DNA from: Paenibacillus rhizosphaerae
Lineage (GTDB): Bacteria; Bacillota; Bacilli; Paenibacillales; Paenibacillaceae
Assembly: GCF_014192015.1 (NCBI RefSeq)
Contig: NZ_JACHXJ010000002.1
Span: 496,001-560,000 of the forward strand
DNA length: 64,000 nucleotides
Direction: 5' to 3'
Under the pieces are notes generated by a model, which was not told the origin of the DNA, made no database searches, and worked only from the letters and a program-made list of their open reading frames with translations. This document shows, piece after piece, positions 44,100-51,826 of this stretch. Position numbers and translations under genes: made by a program. Numbering within the stretch: the stretch's first letter is position 1; every line of letters starts with the position of its first letter.

Positions 44100-44684
44100 A
44101 TGAAAGAGTCTTTGCCATATATGCAGAACCTGTCCAAGCATCTTGAGGAAGAGACCTTGTCGACCGAGCCTATTTTTCAGGGAAAAGTCGTATCTTTGCA
44201 GATTGACAAGGTCCGGCTCCCCGACGGCAATACGGCCACACGGGAAATCATTCGCCACCCCGGTGCGGTAGCTGTTCTGGCCATCAAGGATGACCGATTG
44301 ATTCTGGTCGACCAGTACCGCCAGGCGATGGGACGGTGCGAGCTTGAAATCCCGGCAGGGAAGCTGGAGCCAGGGGAGGATCCGCTGGAAGCCGCCAAGC
44401 GCGAGCTTATGGAGGAAACGGGATATTCGTGCGGCCGCCTGGAGCTGCTGCATTCCTTTTATACCTCTCCCGGGTTTGCCGATGAGGTGATCCACCTCTA
44501 TGTGGCCCATGATCTTCAAGAAGGCGATGCGGCGCCGGATGAAGATGAGTTCGTGGAGCTGCTGGAATTGACGATGGAAGAGGCGCTTGAAGCCGTTTCG
44601 CAAGGACGGATCAGCGATGCCAAGACACTCATGGCGGTGTACGCCTGGAAGTTGAACAAGCTGACGGGTGAATTCCGCGTATGA
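44100..44684 (+). CDS. nudF: ADP-ribose pyrophosphatase NudF
   Basis: Nudix hydrolase of 194 residues cleaving ADP-ribose to AMP and ribose 5-phosphate. The Nudix box GKLEPGEDPLEAAKRELMEE with following TGY is complete; VAVLAIKDDRLILVDQYR and SPGFADEVIHLY are typical for the ADPRase subfamily. AAGGAGGATC precedes the ATG at 44100. It overlaps the endoQ-like start by 4 nt (ATGA). Confidence 0.92.
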   Translation: MKESLPYMQNLSKHLEEETLSTEPIFQGKVVSLQIDKVRLPDGNTATREIIRHPGAVAVLAIKDDRLILVDQYRQAMGRCELEIPAGKLEPGEDPLEAAKRELMEETGYSCGRLELLHSFYTSPGFADEVIHLYVAHDLQEGDAAPDEDEFVELLELTMEEALEAVSQGRISDAKTLMAVYAWKLNKLTGEFRV

Positions 44685-45922
44685 GTCATCCGGAACGTTT
44701 CAGTCACCAAGAGCTTGCATACGAGTCGGATATTTTGAGCGAATATTTTGCGGATCTGCACATCCATATCGGCAGAACGAACGACGGGCATGCCGTCAAA
44801 ATCAGCGGCAGCGCCAACCTGACGTTCGCAAACATCGCCAAGGAAGCGTCGGAGCGCAAAGGGATCGAGCTGGTGGGCATTATCGACTGCCACTCGCCGG
44901 TCGTTCAGAAGGATATTATCGATTGCCTGGAATCCGGTGAAATGAACGAAGCTCAGGGCGGGGGGATCGCATACCGGGGAACGACGATTCTTCTGGGCTC
45001 CGAAATTGAAATTTACGAACAGGGCAGAGGCGCTGCGCATCTGCTCGTTTATTTTGCGGACCTGTCGACGATGCAGCGCTTTACGGCCTGGATGTCGGGC
45101 CATATGAAGAACGTAAACCTGAGCTCGCAGCGCATTTACGTTTCAGGACGGGAGCTGCAAGCCAAGGTGTATGACATGGGAGGCATCCTGATTCCCGCCC
45201 ACGTGTTTACACCGCATAAAGGCTTGTACGGCAGCATGACGCCGCGAATGGAGCATGTGCTTGACCCTGGGCTTGTGAGCGGAATCGAGCTTGGGCTGAG
45301 CTCCGATTCGGAAATGGCCGGACTGATATCGGAGCTCGATCCGTATACCTTCGTAACCAACTCCGATGCCCATTCCCTGGGTAAAATCGCCCGCGAGTAC
45401 AACCGGATCCGTTTGGCTGAGCCGACCTTTGCCGAATTCCGCAAGGCGCTGGAGAGGGTGGATGGCAGGTGCGTGACAGGGAACTACGGCCTCAATCCCC
45501 GTCTGGGCAAGTACCACCGTACCTATTGCCATGGCTGCAGCCGCGTGTTGGACGTAGAACATGGGGGTGCAGACTGCCCGTTCTGCGGCAGCACCAAGCG
45601 GGTGCAGGGGGTGCTCGACCGGATCCTCGATATCGCCGACCGCAAGGAGCCATACATGCCTGCCTTCCGGCCGGCATATCATTACCAGGTTCCGCTTGAG
45701 TTCATTCCGGGTCTCGGCAAGGCCAAAATGAAGCTGCTGCTGGAGCGGTTCGGTACGGAAATGTCGATTCTCCACCATGCGGCTGAAGCAGAAATTGCGG
45801 AGGTTGTAGGCACCGATCTGGCCGGGATGATCGTCATGGCAAGAAACGGCAGCCTGAAGCTGACCTCGGGCGGTGGGGGAACTTACGGGAAAGTGGAAGG
45901 GACCTCCTTGCCCAAGACATAG
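44681..45922 (+). CDS. endoQ: Endonuclease Q-like PHP-domain nuclease
   Basis: Protein of 413 residues with an N-terminal PHP domain (FADLHIHIGRT, GIIDCHSP, HVFTPHKGLYG, NSDAHS), a zinc finger CHGCSRVLDVEHGGADCPFCG near residues 285-306, and a C-terminal helix-hairpin-helix-like region EFIPGLGKAKMKLLL. This is the architecture of EndoQ, which nicks DNA 5' of uracil, hypoxanthine or xanthine and occurs in archaea and some Bacillus. Translational coupling to nudF suggests co-expression. The catalytic role is inferred from domain order. Confidence 0.82.
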   Translation: MSHPERFSHQELAYESDILSEYFADLHIHIGRTNDGHAVKISGSANLTFANIAKEASERKGIELVGIIDCHSPVVQKDIIDCLESGEMNEAQGGGIAYRGTTILLGSEIEIYEQGRGAAHLLVYFADLSTMQRFTAWMSGHMKNVNLSSQRIYVSGRELQAKVYDMGGILIPAHVFTPHKGLYGSMTPRMEHVLDPGLVSGIELGLSSDSEMAGLISELDPYTFVTNSDAHSLGKIAREYNRIRLAEPTFAEFRKALERVDGRCVTGNYGLNPRLGKYHRTYCHGCSRVLDVEHGGADCPFCGSTKRVQGVLDRILDIADRKEPYMPAFRPAYHYQVPLEFIPGLGKAKMKLLLERFGTEMSILHHAAEAEIAEVVGTDLAGMIVMARNGSLKLTSGGGGTYGKVEGTSLPKT

Positions 45923-45945
45923 TTTGGGACTTGCCTTCATACAGT
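45917..45945 (+). promoter_or_regulatory. Sigma-E-like promoter of spoIIM
   Basis: ACATAGT (45917-45923), 14-bp spacer, CATACAGT (45938-45945), one base from the CATACAMT consensus. The -35 overlaps the stop of the endoQ-like gene. spoIIM is sigma-E controlled in B. subtilis. Confidence 0.68.
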
Positions 45946-45977
45946 AAGGGTATGCGATTGGAAAGGGGAGAAACTGC

Positions 45978-46628
45978 ATGCGAGCTTTCCGCCATGCCCT
46001 GAAAGAACAAAACATCCTGTATATTTTTGTCGCCGTACTGTTTCTGGTTGGAGTCATCTTCGGCGCGCTCATGGTCAATGCTCTTTCTCTTGAACAGCAG
46101 CAGGACTTGGGACGATATTTGGGCAATTTTTTCGTAACCGTCAACCAGGGAGCGGAGGCCGGCCAGCCTGCGCACTCCTACTGGGATATCGCTGGCCTGC
46201 ATTTGAAATGGGTCGGGCTGATTTGGATACTCGGCCTGTCGGTCATCGGCTTGCCCGGAATTTTGATTCTCGATTTTTTAAAGGGCGTTCTGGTCGGCTT
46301 TACGGTGGGCTACCTGGTCGGGCAATTTTCGTGGCATGGCCTGCTGTTTGCGCTGGTGTCGGTGGCGCCGCCGAACCTGCTAATCATTCCGGTGCTGATC
46401 GTATGCAGCGTATCGGCGATCGCCTTTTCGCTTCATATTATTAAAAACCGGGTCATGCTCCAGCGTCCGGGCAACATTACCCGCCCCTTTGCGTCGTATG
46501 TCGGGATGACGCTCGTCATGGGCCTGATCATGCTCGGCATCTCATCGTTTGAAACCTGGGTGACCCCCACGATGATGAGGTGGGTAACGCCCATGCTGAT
46601 TCACGCTCCGGCCATCTCCGGCATGTAA
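45978..46628 (+). CDS. spoIIM: Stage II sporulation protein M
   Basis: Polytopic membrane protein of 216 residues with five or six TM helices, normal length. SpoIIM joins SpoIID and SpoIIP in the DMP complex that remodels peptidoglycan during engulfment. The C-terminal ISSFETWVTPTMMRW is typical. GAAAGGGGAGA precedes the ATG. Upstream is a sigma-E-like promoter and downstream is fur, the same order as in B. subtilis. Confidence 0.93.
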   Translation: MRAFRHALKEQNILYIFVAVLFLVGVIFGALMVNALSLEQQQDLGRYLGNFFVTVNQGAEAGQPAHSYWDIAGLHLKWVGLIWILGLSVIGLPGILILDFLKGVLVGFTVGYLVGQFSWHGLLFALVSVAPPNLLIIPVLIVCSVSAIAFSLHIIKNRVMLQRPGNITRPFASYVGMTLVMGLIMLGISSFETWVTPTMMRWVTPMLIHAPAISGM

Positions 46629-46639
46629 GGCAAAAGCGT

Positions 46640-46669
46640 TTGACTTTGTTTGGCAACTCCCCATATAAT
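46640..46669 (+). promoter_or_regulatory. Sigma-A promoter of fur
   Basis: TTGACT (46640-46645), 18-bp spacer, TATAAT (46664-46669), about 53 nt before the start codon. No PerR or Fur box was found overlapping it. Confidence 0.8.
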
Positions 46670-46721
46670 GAGAGAAGCGGTTATAGATAGGTGCAGAGAT
46701 TTTCCTGTGGGGAGGGAGACA

Positions 46722-47189
46722 ATGGAAGCACGGATCGATAAAATCAAACAACAATTACAATCCCAGGGCTATAAGCTGACACCCCAGCGGGAAGCTACCC
46801 TCAGAGTTTTATTGGAGAATGAAGAAGACCATCTGAGTGCGGAAGACGTATTTATGCTTGTGAAAGAAAAGGCTCCGGAAATCGGTCTGGCAACCGTGTA
46901 CCGTACCTTGGAGCTGCTGAGCGAGCTGCATGTGGTCGAGAAGATCAACTTTGGCGACGGTGTAGCCAGATATGATCTACGCACCGATACGGCCAAGCAC
47001 CACCATCATCATATGATCTGCGTGAAATGCGGAAGCATGGATGAGATCCGCGAGGACTGGCTTGGACCGCTGGAAGAGCGGGTTGAACGGGAATTCAATT
47101 TCACCGTTTCGGACCACCGTCTTGATTTCCACGGGGTATGCTACCGCTGTAAGGCGAAGGAAGAAAACGGCGGCAGCGATGACAAGTAA
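46722..47189 (+). CDS. fur: Ferric uptake regulator Fur
   Basis: Fur-family repressor of 155 residues. Winged helix with LTPQREATLRVLLENE and DNA-recognition GLATVYRTLELLSELH, metal-site stretch TAKHHHHHMICVKCG and the structural zinc pair CYRC. Position between spoIIM and DUF4227/xerD is that of B. subtilis fur, so iron control is more likely than PerR or Zur. The ATG at 46722 follows GGGGAGGGAGAC. Confidence 0.9.
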   Translation: MEARIDKIKQQLQSQGYKLTPQREATLRVLLENEEDHLSAEDVFMLVKEKAPEIGLATVYRTLELLSELHVVEKINFGDGVARYDLRTDTAKHHHHHMICVKCGSMDEIREDWLGPLEERVEREFNFTVSDHRLDFHGVCYRCKAKEENGGSDDK

Positions 47190-47224
47190 TCATACAACGA
47201 TATTATAATATGATCTTGACGATC

Positions 47225-47265
47225 AAAGCTCTCTGCCCGGCATGCGCCGGAAGGGGGGCTTTTTT
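47225..47265 (+). terminator. Intrinsic terminator after fur
   Basis: Outer AAAGC/GCTTT and inner CCGGC/GCCGG pairings, then a six-T run. Confidence 0.75.
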
Positions 47266-47374
47266 GGTCCGGGCGTCCTGGGGCATACACAGGGACAAAC
47301 GTTCATATGCTGGAAATAGCAAGGATGAACGGGAAGGAGCCGCGTCTCCTTCAAGAATGTGAGGTGCTTCCAGG

Positions 47375-47608
47375 ATGATCATTCCGCTGCGAAAATGGCT
47401 GTCCATGCTAAAGTTTCTGATCGTATTCGTTTCTTTGGCTTATATGTTCTACCACGTGCTGACCCTGTTCACCGCCTGGATCACACCGGTGGACCATTAC
47501 CGGATTCCGGAGGGCCATGCCGTCAAGGCGTTCCAGTCCGGTGAAGGCACGCAAGACGGTGAGCGAATGGGGGACAGGCTTCGTTTTTATTTTTGGTATG
47601 GTGAATAA
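47375..47608 (+). CDS. yqzK: DUF4227 (YqzK-like) protein
   Basis: Protein of 77 residues with one TM helix (about 12-31, FLIVFVSLAYMFYHVLTLF) and a cytosolic C-terminus. It matches DUF4227, of unknown function, and B. subtilis yqzK stands between fur and ripX as here. The ATG follows GTGAGGTG. Possibly co-transcribed with xerD. Confidence 0.8.
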   Translation: MIIPLRKWLSMLKFLIVFVSLAYMFYHVLTLFTAWITPVDHYRIPEGHAVKAFQSGEGTQDGERMGDRLRFYFWYGE

Positions 47609-47701
47609 TGCCTCCGGCAGGGGACGTCCGCCCAGCTGTCGAAGTAGAACAGGACGAAGATACGTCAATCCAAAATGAACCCGAAGGAGCTGTTTCACAA
47701 C

Positions 47702-48616
47702 ATGATGCAGTATGTACAGCCCTTCATTCGGTATATCCGTGAGGAGAAAGGGCTGTCCAGTAACACACTTGAATCGTACACCCGTGATGTCCGCCAGTTT
47801 GTGGAATTTGTAGAGGAACGGGGGCTGAACTCGGCGGATCAGGTCAAACGGACGCATATCCAAATGTATTTGAACCTGAAGAAGCAGGAGCGCATGGCCC
47901 CGGCGACGCTCGCCCGCAAGCTGGTTTCCATACGGTCTTTTTTTCATTATTTGATCCGGGAATCCGTCATCCGGCAGGATCCGAGTCTCGGACTCGATGC
48001 TCCCCGGCTGGAGAAGAAGCCTCCAAGAGTACTGTCTATCGGGGAAGTGAACCGGCTGCTGGAAGCCCCTGACGTTTCCGCGCCTCAGGGGCTCCGGGAC
48101 AAAGCCATGCTGGAACTGCTCTACGGTACCGGCTTGAAAGTATCGGAACTCATCTCCCTGAATGTGGACGATGTCAATTTGGACATGCATTTCCTCCGCT
48201 GCACAAGCAGCGCAGGCAAGGAAAGAGTGCTTCCGATCAATGGGATTTCCGCCGGGGCGGTCAGGGAGTATGTAACCGGAATGAGGGATCCGCTCGTGCG
48301 GGAAACTTCCTCGGAAGACAGTGCCCTGTTCCTGAACCTGACCGGCAGCCGCTTGACGCGCCAAGGATTCTGGAAGGTGTTGAAAAAGTACGCAGCCGAT
48401 GCGGAGATCGAAGGCGATATTACGCCGCATACGCTCAGGCATTCTTTTGCCGCGCACCTGCTGGAGGACGGGGCCGATCTGCGCTCCGTTCAGGAGATGC
48501 TGGGGCATGCCGATATGGCGACGACCCAAATGTACACCACGAGTACGAAAAGAACGATGAAGGACGTTTATGAAGAGCACCACCCCCGGGGACGGGATCA
48601 TTCCAATACCGATTAG
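47702..48616 (+). CDS. xerD: XerD-type tyrosine recombinase, Arg I replaced by Lys
   Basis: Chromosome dimer resolvase of about 304 residues, corresponding to B. subtilis ripX/xerD by position. The SAM-like N-terminal domain is normal (GLSSNTLESYTRDVRQF). In the catalytic domain HTLRHSF (H, R), LGHADMATTQMY (H and nucleophile Tyr) and the beta-hairpin GKERVLPI Lys are present. The first catalytic Arg is Lys: LYGTGLKVSEL instead of ATGLRVSEL. GAAGGAGCTG serves the ATGs at 47702/47705; the ATG at 47675 has no site. Confidence 0.88.
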   Translation: MMQYVQPFIRYIREEKGLSSNTLESYTRDVRQFVEFVEERGLNSADQVKRTHIQMYLNLKKQERMAPATLARKLVSIRSFFHYLIRESVIRQDPSLGLDAPRLEKKPPRVLSIGEVNRLLEAPDVSAPQGLRDKAMLELLYGTGLKVSELISLNVDDVNLDMHFLRCTSSAGKERVLPINGISAGAVREYVTGMRDPLVRETSSEDSALFLNLTGSRLTRQGFWKVLKKYAADAEIEGDITPHTLRHSFAAHLLEDGADLRSVQEMLGHADMATTQMYTTSTKRTMKDVYEEHHPRGRDHSNTD

Positions 48617-48630
48617 GAGAGATTATACGC

Positions 48631-49455
48631 ATGTCAACGACACAGCTGAAGCAAATTCAAGAGGCAGCCGCCTTTATCCGGAGCAAGGGAGGCGTTCAAC
48701 CGGAAGTCGGCCTCATTCTCGGCTCCGGTCTCGGTATATTGGCTGACCTGATACAGGACGGCATATCGATTGCCTACGAGGATATCCCCCATTTTCCGGT
48801 GTCGACGGTAGAAGGCCACGCGGGAGAGCTTCTGCTCGGTACGATCGAAGGACGAAGCGTCGTCTTGATGAAGGGGCGCTTTCACATGTATGAGGGTTAC
48901 GGCCCGGAAGTGACGGCTTTTCCGGTAAGGGTCATGAAAGAGCTTGGCGTCAAGAGCCTGCTGGTGACCAATGCGGCCGGCGGGATCAACACTTCTTTTG
49001 AGACGGGAGACCTGATGGTCCTTACCGACCATCTGAACCTGACCGGCCGGAATCCGCTCATCGGCGCGAATGACCCGGCGCTCGGTGTCCGCTTCCCTGA
49101 TATGTCCGAGGCGTACAGCCGGCGGCTCCGCCAGCTCTTGAAGGACACGGCCGCGTCGAAGAACATTCCGATCCGCGAAGGCGTCTATGCCGGCCTGCTC
49201 GGACCGACGTACGAAACACCGGCCGAAATCCGTATGCTGCGCACGCTGGGTGCGGACGCTGTCGGCATGTCGACGGTATCGGAGACGATCGTGGCCCGGC
49301 ACGCCGGCCTGGAAGTGCTCGGCATTTCGTGCATCAGCAACATGGCGGCTGGCATTCTGGATCAGCCATTGTCCCATGAAGAGGTCATGGAAACGACCGA
49401 AAGAGTCCGCGAGAAGTTCCTTGGCCTGGTGCTTGCGGTTATCCCTCATATGTAA
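48631..49455 (+). CDS. punA: Purine nucleoside phosphorylase
   Basis: Trimeric PNP type of 274 residues, cleaves (deoxy)guanosine and inosine with phosphate. LILGSGLGILAD, the VEGHAGELLLG phosphate site, MKGRFHMYEGY, VTNAAGGIN and the base-binding VGMSTVSETIVARH are conserved. TAGGAGAGAT precedes the ATG, 14 nt after xerD. In B. subtilis drm (deoB) sits between ripX and punA; it is missing here. Confidence 0.94.
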   Translation: MSTTQLKQIQEAAAFIRSKGGVQPEVGLILGSGLGILADLIQDGISIAYEDIPHFPVSTVEGHAGELLLGTIEGRSVVLMKGRFHMYEGYGPEVTAFPVRVMKELGVKSLLVTNAAGGINTSFETGDLMVLTDHLNLTGRNPLIGANDPALGVRFPDMSEAYSRRLRQLLKDTAASKNIPIREGVYAGLLGPTYETPAEIRMLRTLGADAVGMSTVSETIVARHAGLEVLGISCISNMAAGILDQPLSHEEVMETTERVREKFLGLVLAVIPHM

Positions 49456-49482
49456 TATCAAGGCAAGTTAATTCAAAGCAGC

Positions 49483-49511
49483 CCCGCAGGAGAGATCCTG
49501 CGGGTTTTTTT
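49483..49511 (+). terminator. Intrinsic terminator after punA
   Basis: Perfect 9-bp stem CCCGCAGGA / TCCTGCGGG, GAGA loop, seven-T run. Confidence 0.95.
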
Positions 49512-49611
49512 GCGCTTTTCAAAAATATTTCGGAATAAGCCGCCCCCGGCATGGAATATTTTCCTGTCATCCTGACGAAACTGAAAGACAGCAACCATTT
49601 CAATTGAACCA

Positions 49612-49700
49612 TATAGAATGAACTAAAGAAATGAAAGTTATAGGCCGTATCGGGCCTTAATAACAGGAAGTTCAATGAAAATACTTTAGTTCAATCTATA
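49612..49700. repeat. Long near-perfect inverted repeat before dacF
   Basis: Arms of 17 bp (49612-49628 and 49684-49700; cores GAACTAAAG and CTTTAGTTC) differ at one position and flank 55 bp that includes an inner AGGCC/GGCCT hairpin (49642-49657). It ends about 10 nt before the dacF Shine-Dalgarno. It could be a paired operator, a 5'-UTR cruciform or an 89-bp miniature element with terminal repeats. Confidence 0.6.
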
Positions 49701-49724
49701 CAATAGGTCAGGAGGGGACTTATT

Positions 49725-50912
49725 TTGAAAAGAACGATACTGGCGCTCGCGCTGTCCTTCGGGCTGTCCACGGTGGCGCTGCCTTATCTGGGGTATGCCG
49801 AGGAAGCGCCAAAAGGCGGTCAGACTCCGGCCGTGGAGCTGGCGGCGAATGCTAGGTCAGCCATCCTTATGGATGCGGATACGGGAACAGTCATTTATGA
49901 GAAGAACAGCCATGATAAACTTCCGCCGGCAAGCATTACAAAGATTATGACCATGCTGCTGACCATGGAAGCCATTGACGAAGGCAAACTGAAAATGACC
50001 GATATGGTCCGTACGAGCGAATATGCGGCGTCGATGGGCGGTTCGCAAATATTCCTTGAGCCGGGTGAGGAGATGACGGTCAACGAAATGCTCAAGGGCA
50101 TCGCAATGGCTTCCGGCAACGATGCCTCGGTGGCGATGGCTGAAAAAATCGCCGGTACGGAGCAGGCTTTTGTCCAAATGATGAACGACAAGGCGCAGGA
50201 GCTCGGGCTGAAGGATACCCATTTCGTGAACTGCAACGGGCTTCCTGCCGAGAACCATTACTCTTCGGCCCACGACATCGCGGTGATCAGCCGTGAGCTG
50301 TTGAAGCATTCGGAAATCACGAAATACACCGGTTCCTATCAGGACTATTTGCGGAAAGATTCCGAAAAGCCCTTTTGGCTCGTGAATACGAACAAGCTGG
50401 TCCGCTTTTATACAGGGGCTGACGGTCTCAAAACGGGGTATACCTCCGAGGCGAAGTTCTGCCTCTCGGCTACGGCCAAGAACGGCAACCTGAGAGCGAT
50501 CGCCGTGGTGCTTGGGGAACCTAACACCAAGACGCGGAACGAAGAAGTGTCCAAAATGTTCGACTATATGTTTGCCCAGTACAGCACGCATACCATTTTC
50601 AATCCGGGTGACGTGATGGGTACGGTGAAGGTGAACAAAGGCAATACGAAGGAACTGACCTTGAAGGCCGGACAAACCTACAGCGTCCTGACAAAGAAAA
50701 ATGCGAAGGCAGCGGACATCCGCCACGAGATGGTCGTTCCGAAGGAGATCAAGGCTCCGGTTCAGCAGGGACAGGTTCTCGGCAAGCTGGTCGTTTACGA
50801 GGGCGGCAAGGTGCTGAAGGAATTTGAGCTGAAGTCGCCGGAGACGGTGGGCAAGGCCGGATGGTGGAAGCTGTTCAAACGGACGACATCAAAATTGTTT
50901 CTTGTAGATTGA
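49725..50912 (+). CDS. dacF: D-alanyl-D-alanine carboxypeptidase DacF
   Basis: Penicillin-binding protein 5-type carboxypeptidase of 395 residues. Signal peptide (about 1-25), SXXK as SITK in PPASITKIMTML, SXN as SGN in MASGNDASV, and KTG in DGLKTGYTSEA; a C-terminal beta domain and a basic end KLFKRTTSKLFLVD that may be an amphipathic anchor. In B. subtilis dacF precedes spoIIAA and acts in spore cortex formation. The TTG start follows CAGGAGGGGAC. Confidence 0.93.
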   Translation: MKRTILALALSFGLSTVALPYLGYAEEAPKGGQTPAVELAANARSAILMDADTGTVIYEKNSHDKLPPASITKIMTMLLTMEAIDEGKLKMTDMVRTSEYAASMGGSQIFLEPGEEMTVNEMLKGIAMASGNDASVAMAEKIAGTEQAFVQMMNDKAQELGLKDTHFVNCNGLPAENHYSSAHDIAVISRELLKHSEITKYTGSYQDYLRKDSEKPFWLVNTNKLVRFYTGADGLKTGYTSEAKFCLSATAKNGNLRAIAVVLGEPNTKTRNEEVSKMFDYMFAQYSTHTIFNPGDVMGTVKVNKGNTKELTLKAGQTYSVLTKKNAKAADIRHEMVVPKEIKAPVQQGQVLGKLVVYEGGKVLKEFELKSPETVGKAGWWKLFKRTTSKLFLVD

Positions 50913-50932
50913 TAGCGGTTTTCTTCTAGTTT

Positions 50933-50939
50933 TGTCGTG
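50933..50939 (+). promoter_or_regulatory. Degenerate Spo0A box upstream of spoIIA
   Basis: TGTCGTG matches five of seven bases of TGTCGAA and abuts the sigma-H -35, where Spo0A~P would contact RNA polymerase. Confidence 0.5.
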
Positions 50940-50941
50940 AT

Positions 50942-50971
50942 GCAGGAATCCGGTTTTACTCCGTAGAAATC
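50942..50971 (+). promoter_or_regulatory. Sigma-H promoter of the spoIIA operon
   Basis: GCAGGAATC (50942-50950), 12-bp spacer, GTAGAAATC (50963-50971); a close fit to RnAGGAWWW/RnnGAATWW. It drives spoIIAA-spoIIAB-sigF, as in B. subtilis. Confidence 0.78.
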
Positions 50972-51003
50972 GTTGTTCATGACAGGGAGGAGAGTGAGCA
51001 AAC

Positions 51004-51357
51004 GTGAATCTGCAAGTGGAAATGGAGCATCACCGCAACATCTTGATTGTGCGCTTATCGGGAGAGCTCGATCACCATACGGCTGACCATGTCCGCATGA
51101 AAATGGATGAGACGATCCAGCGCGGACTGACGGACCATCTGGTGCTCAGCCTGAAAAATTTACAGTTCATGGACAGCTCAGGCCTGGGTGTGATCCTCGG
51201 AAGGTACAAGCTGATCAAAGCCAAGGGCGGCAAAATGGCGGTGTGCGACGTCAATCCTACCGTCTATCGACTACTCGATATGTCCGGCTTGTTCAAAATT
51301 ATGCCCATTTATGATAACGAGGGTCATGCCCTCTCAGGTCTGGAGGTCGTGTCATGA
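51004..51357 (+). CDS. spoIIAA: Anti-sigma F antagonist SpoIIAA
   Basis: STAS protein of 117 residues. The phosphorylated serine is in [17 protein letters not shown], phosphorylated by SpoIIAB and dephosphorylated by SpoIIE. When unphosphorylated it frees sigma F in the forespore. GTG start after AGGGAGGAG. It overlaps spoIIAB by 4 nt. Confidence 0.96.
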   Translation: MNLQVEMEHHRNILIVRLSGELDHHTADHVRMKMDETIQRGLTDHLVLSLKNLQFMDSSGLGVILGRYKLIKAKGGKMAVCDVNPTVYRLLDMSGLFKIMPIYDNEGHALSGLEVVS

Positions 51358-51815
51358 GTAAAGAAAAGGCCATGGAACGCAATTTCATGACGCTCCAGTT
51401 CGCAGCCAAGTCGGAAAACGAGTCGTTTGCCCGTGTGACGGTGGCCGCCTTCATTTCACAGCTGGACCCGACCATGGATGAGCTGAGCGACCTGAAGACG
51501 GTTGTTTCCGAAGCGGTGACCAACAGCATCATTCACGGTTACGACAGCGACCCTGAGGGGATCGTCACGATCACTGCGGAAATTGTGGGAGACACCATTA
51601 CCCTGACCGTAGAGGATCGGGGCAGAGGGATCGAGGACCTGGAGCTTGCCAAGCAGCCCCTGTATACGTCGAAGCCGGAGCTGGAACGGTCGGGCATGGG
51701 CTTTACGATCATGGAGAACTTTATGGATGAATTCGAGGTATCCAGCGAGCCCGGTTCCGGAACATCAATCAAGATGAAGAAGAGGATCGAATCTAAGAAA
51801 GCTTTGTATAATTAG
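51354..51815 (+). CDS. spoIIAB: Anti-sigma F factor and kinase SpoIIAB
   Basis: GHKL-fold kinase of 153 residues that binds and inhibits sigma F and phosphorylates SpoIIAA. N box [12 protein letters not shown]1 box [13 protein letters not shown]2 box [16 protein letters not shown], and [10 protein letters not shown] are all present. Its ATG overlaps the spoIIAA stop (ATGA), keeping the proteins in ratio. Confidence 0.96.
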   Translation: MSKEKAMERNFMTLQFAAKSENESFARVTVAAFISQLDPTMDELSDLKTVVSEAVTNSIIHGYDSDPEGIVTITAEIVGDTITLTVEDRGRGIEDLELAKQPLYTSKPELERSGMGFTIMENFMDEFEVSSEPGSGTSIKMKKRIESKKALYN

Positions 51816-51826
51816 GGGTTGGGCGC

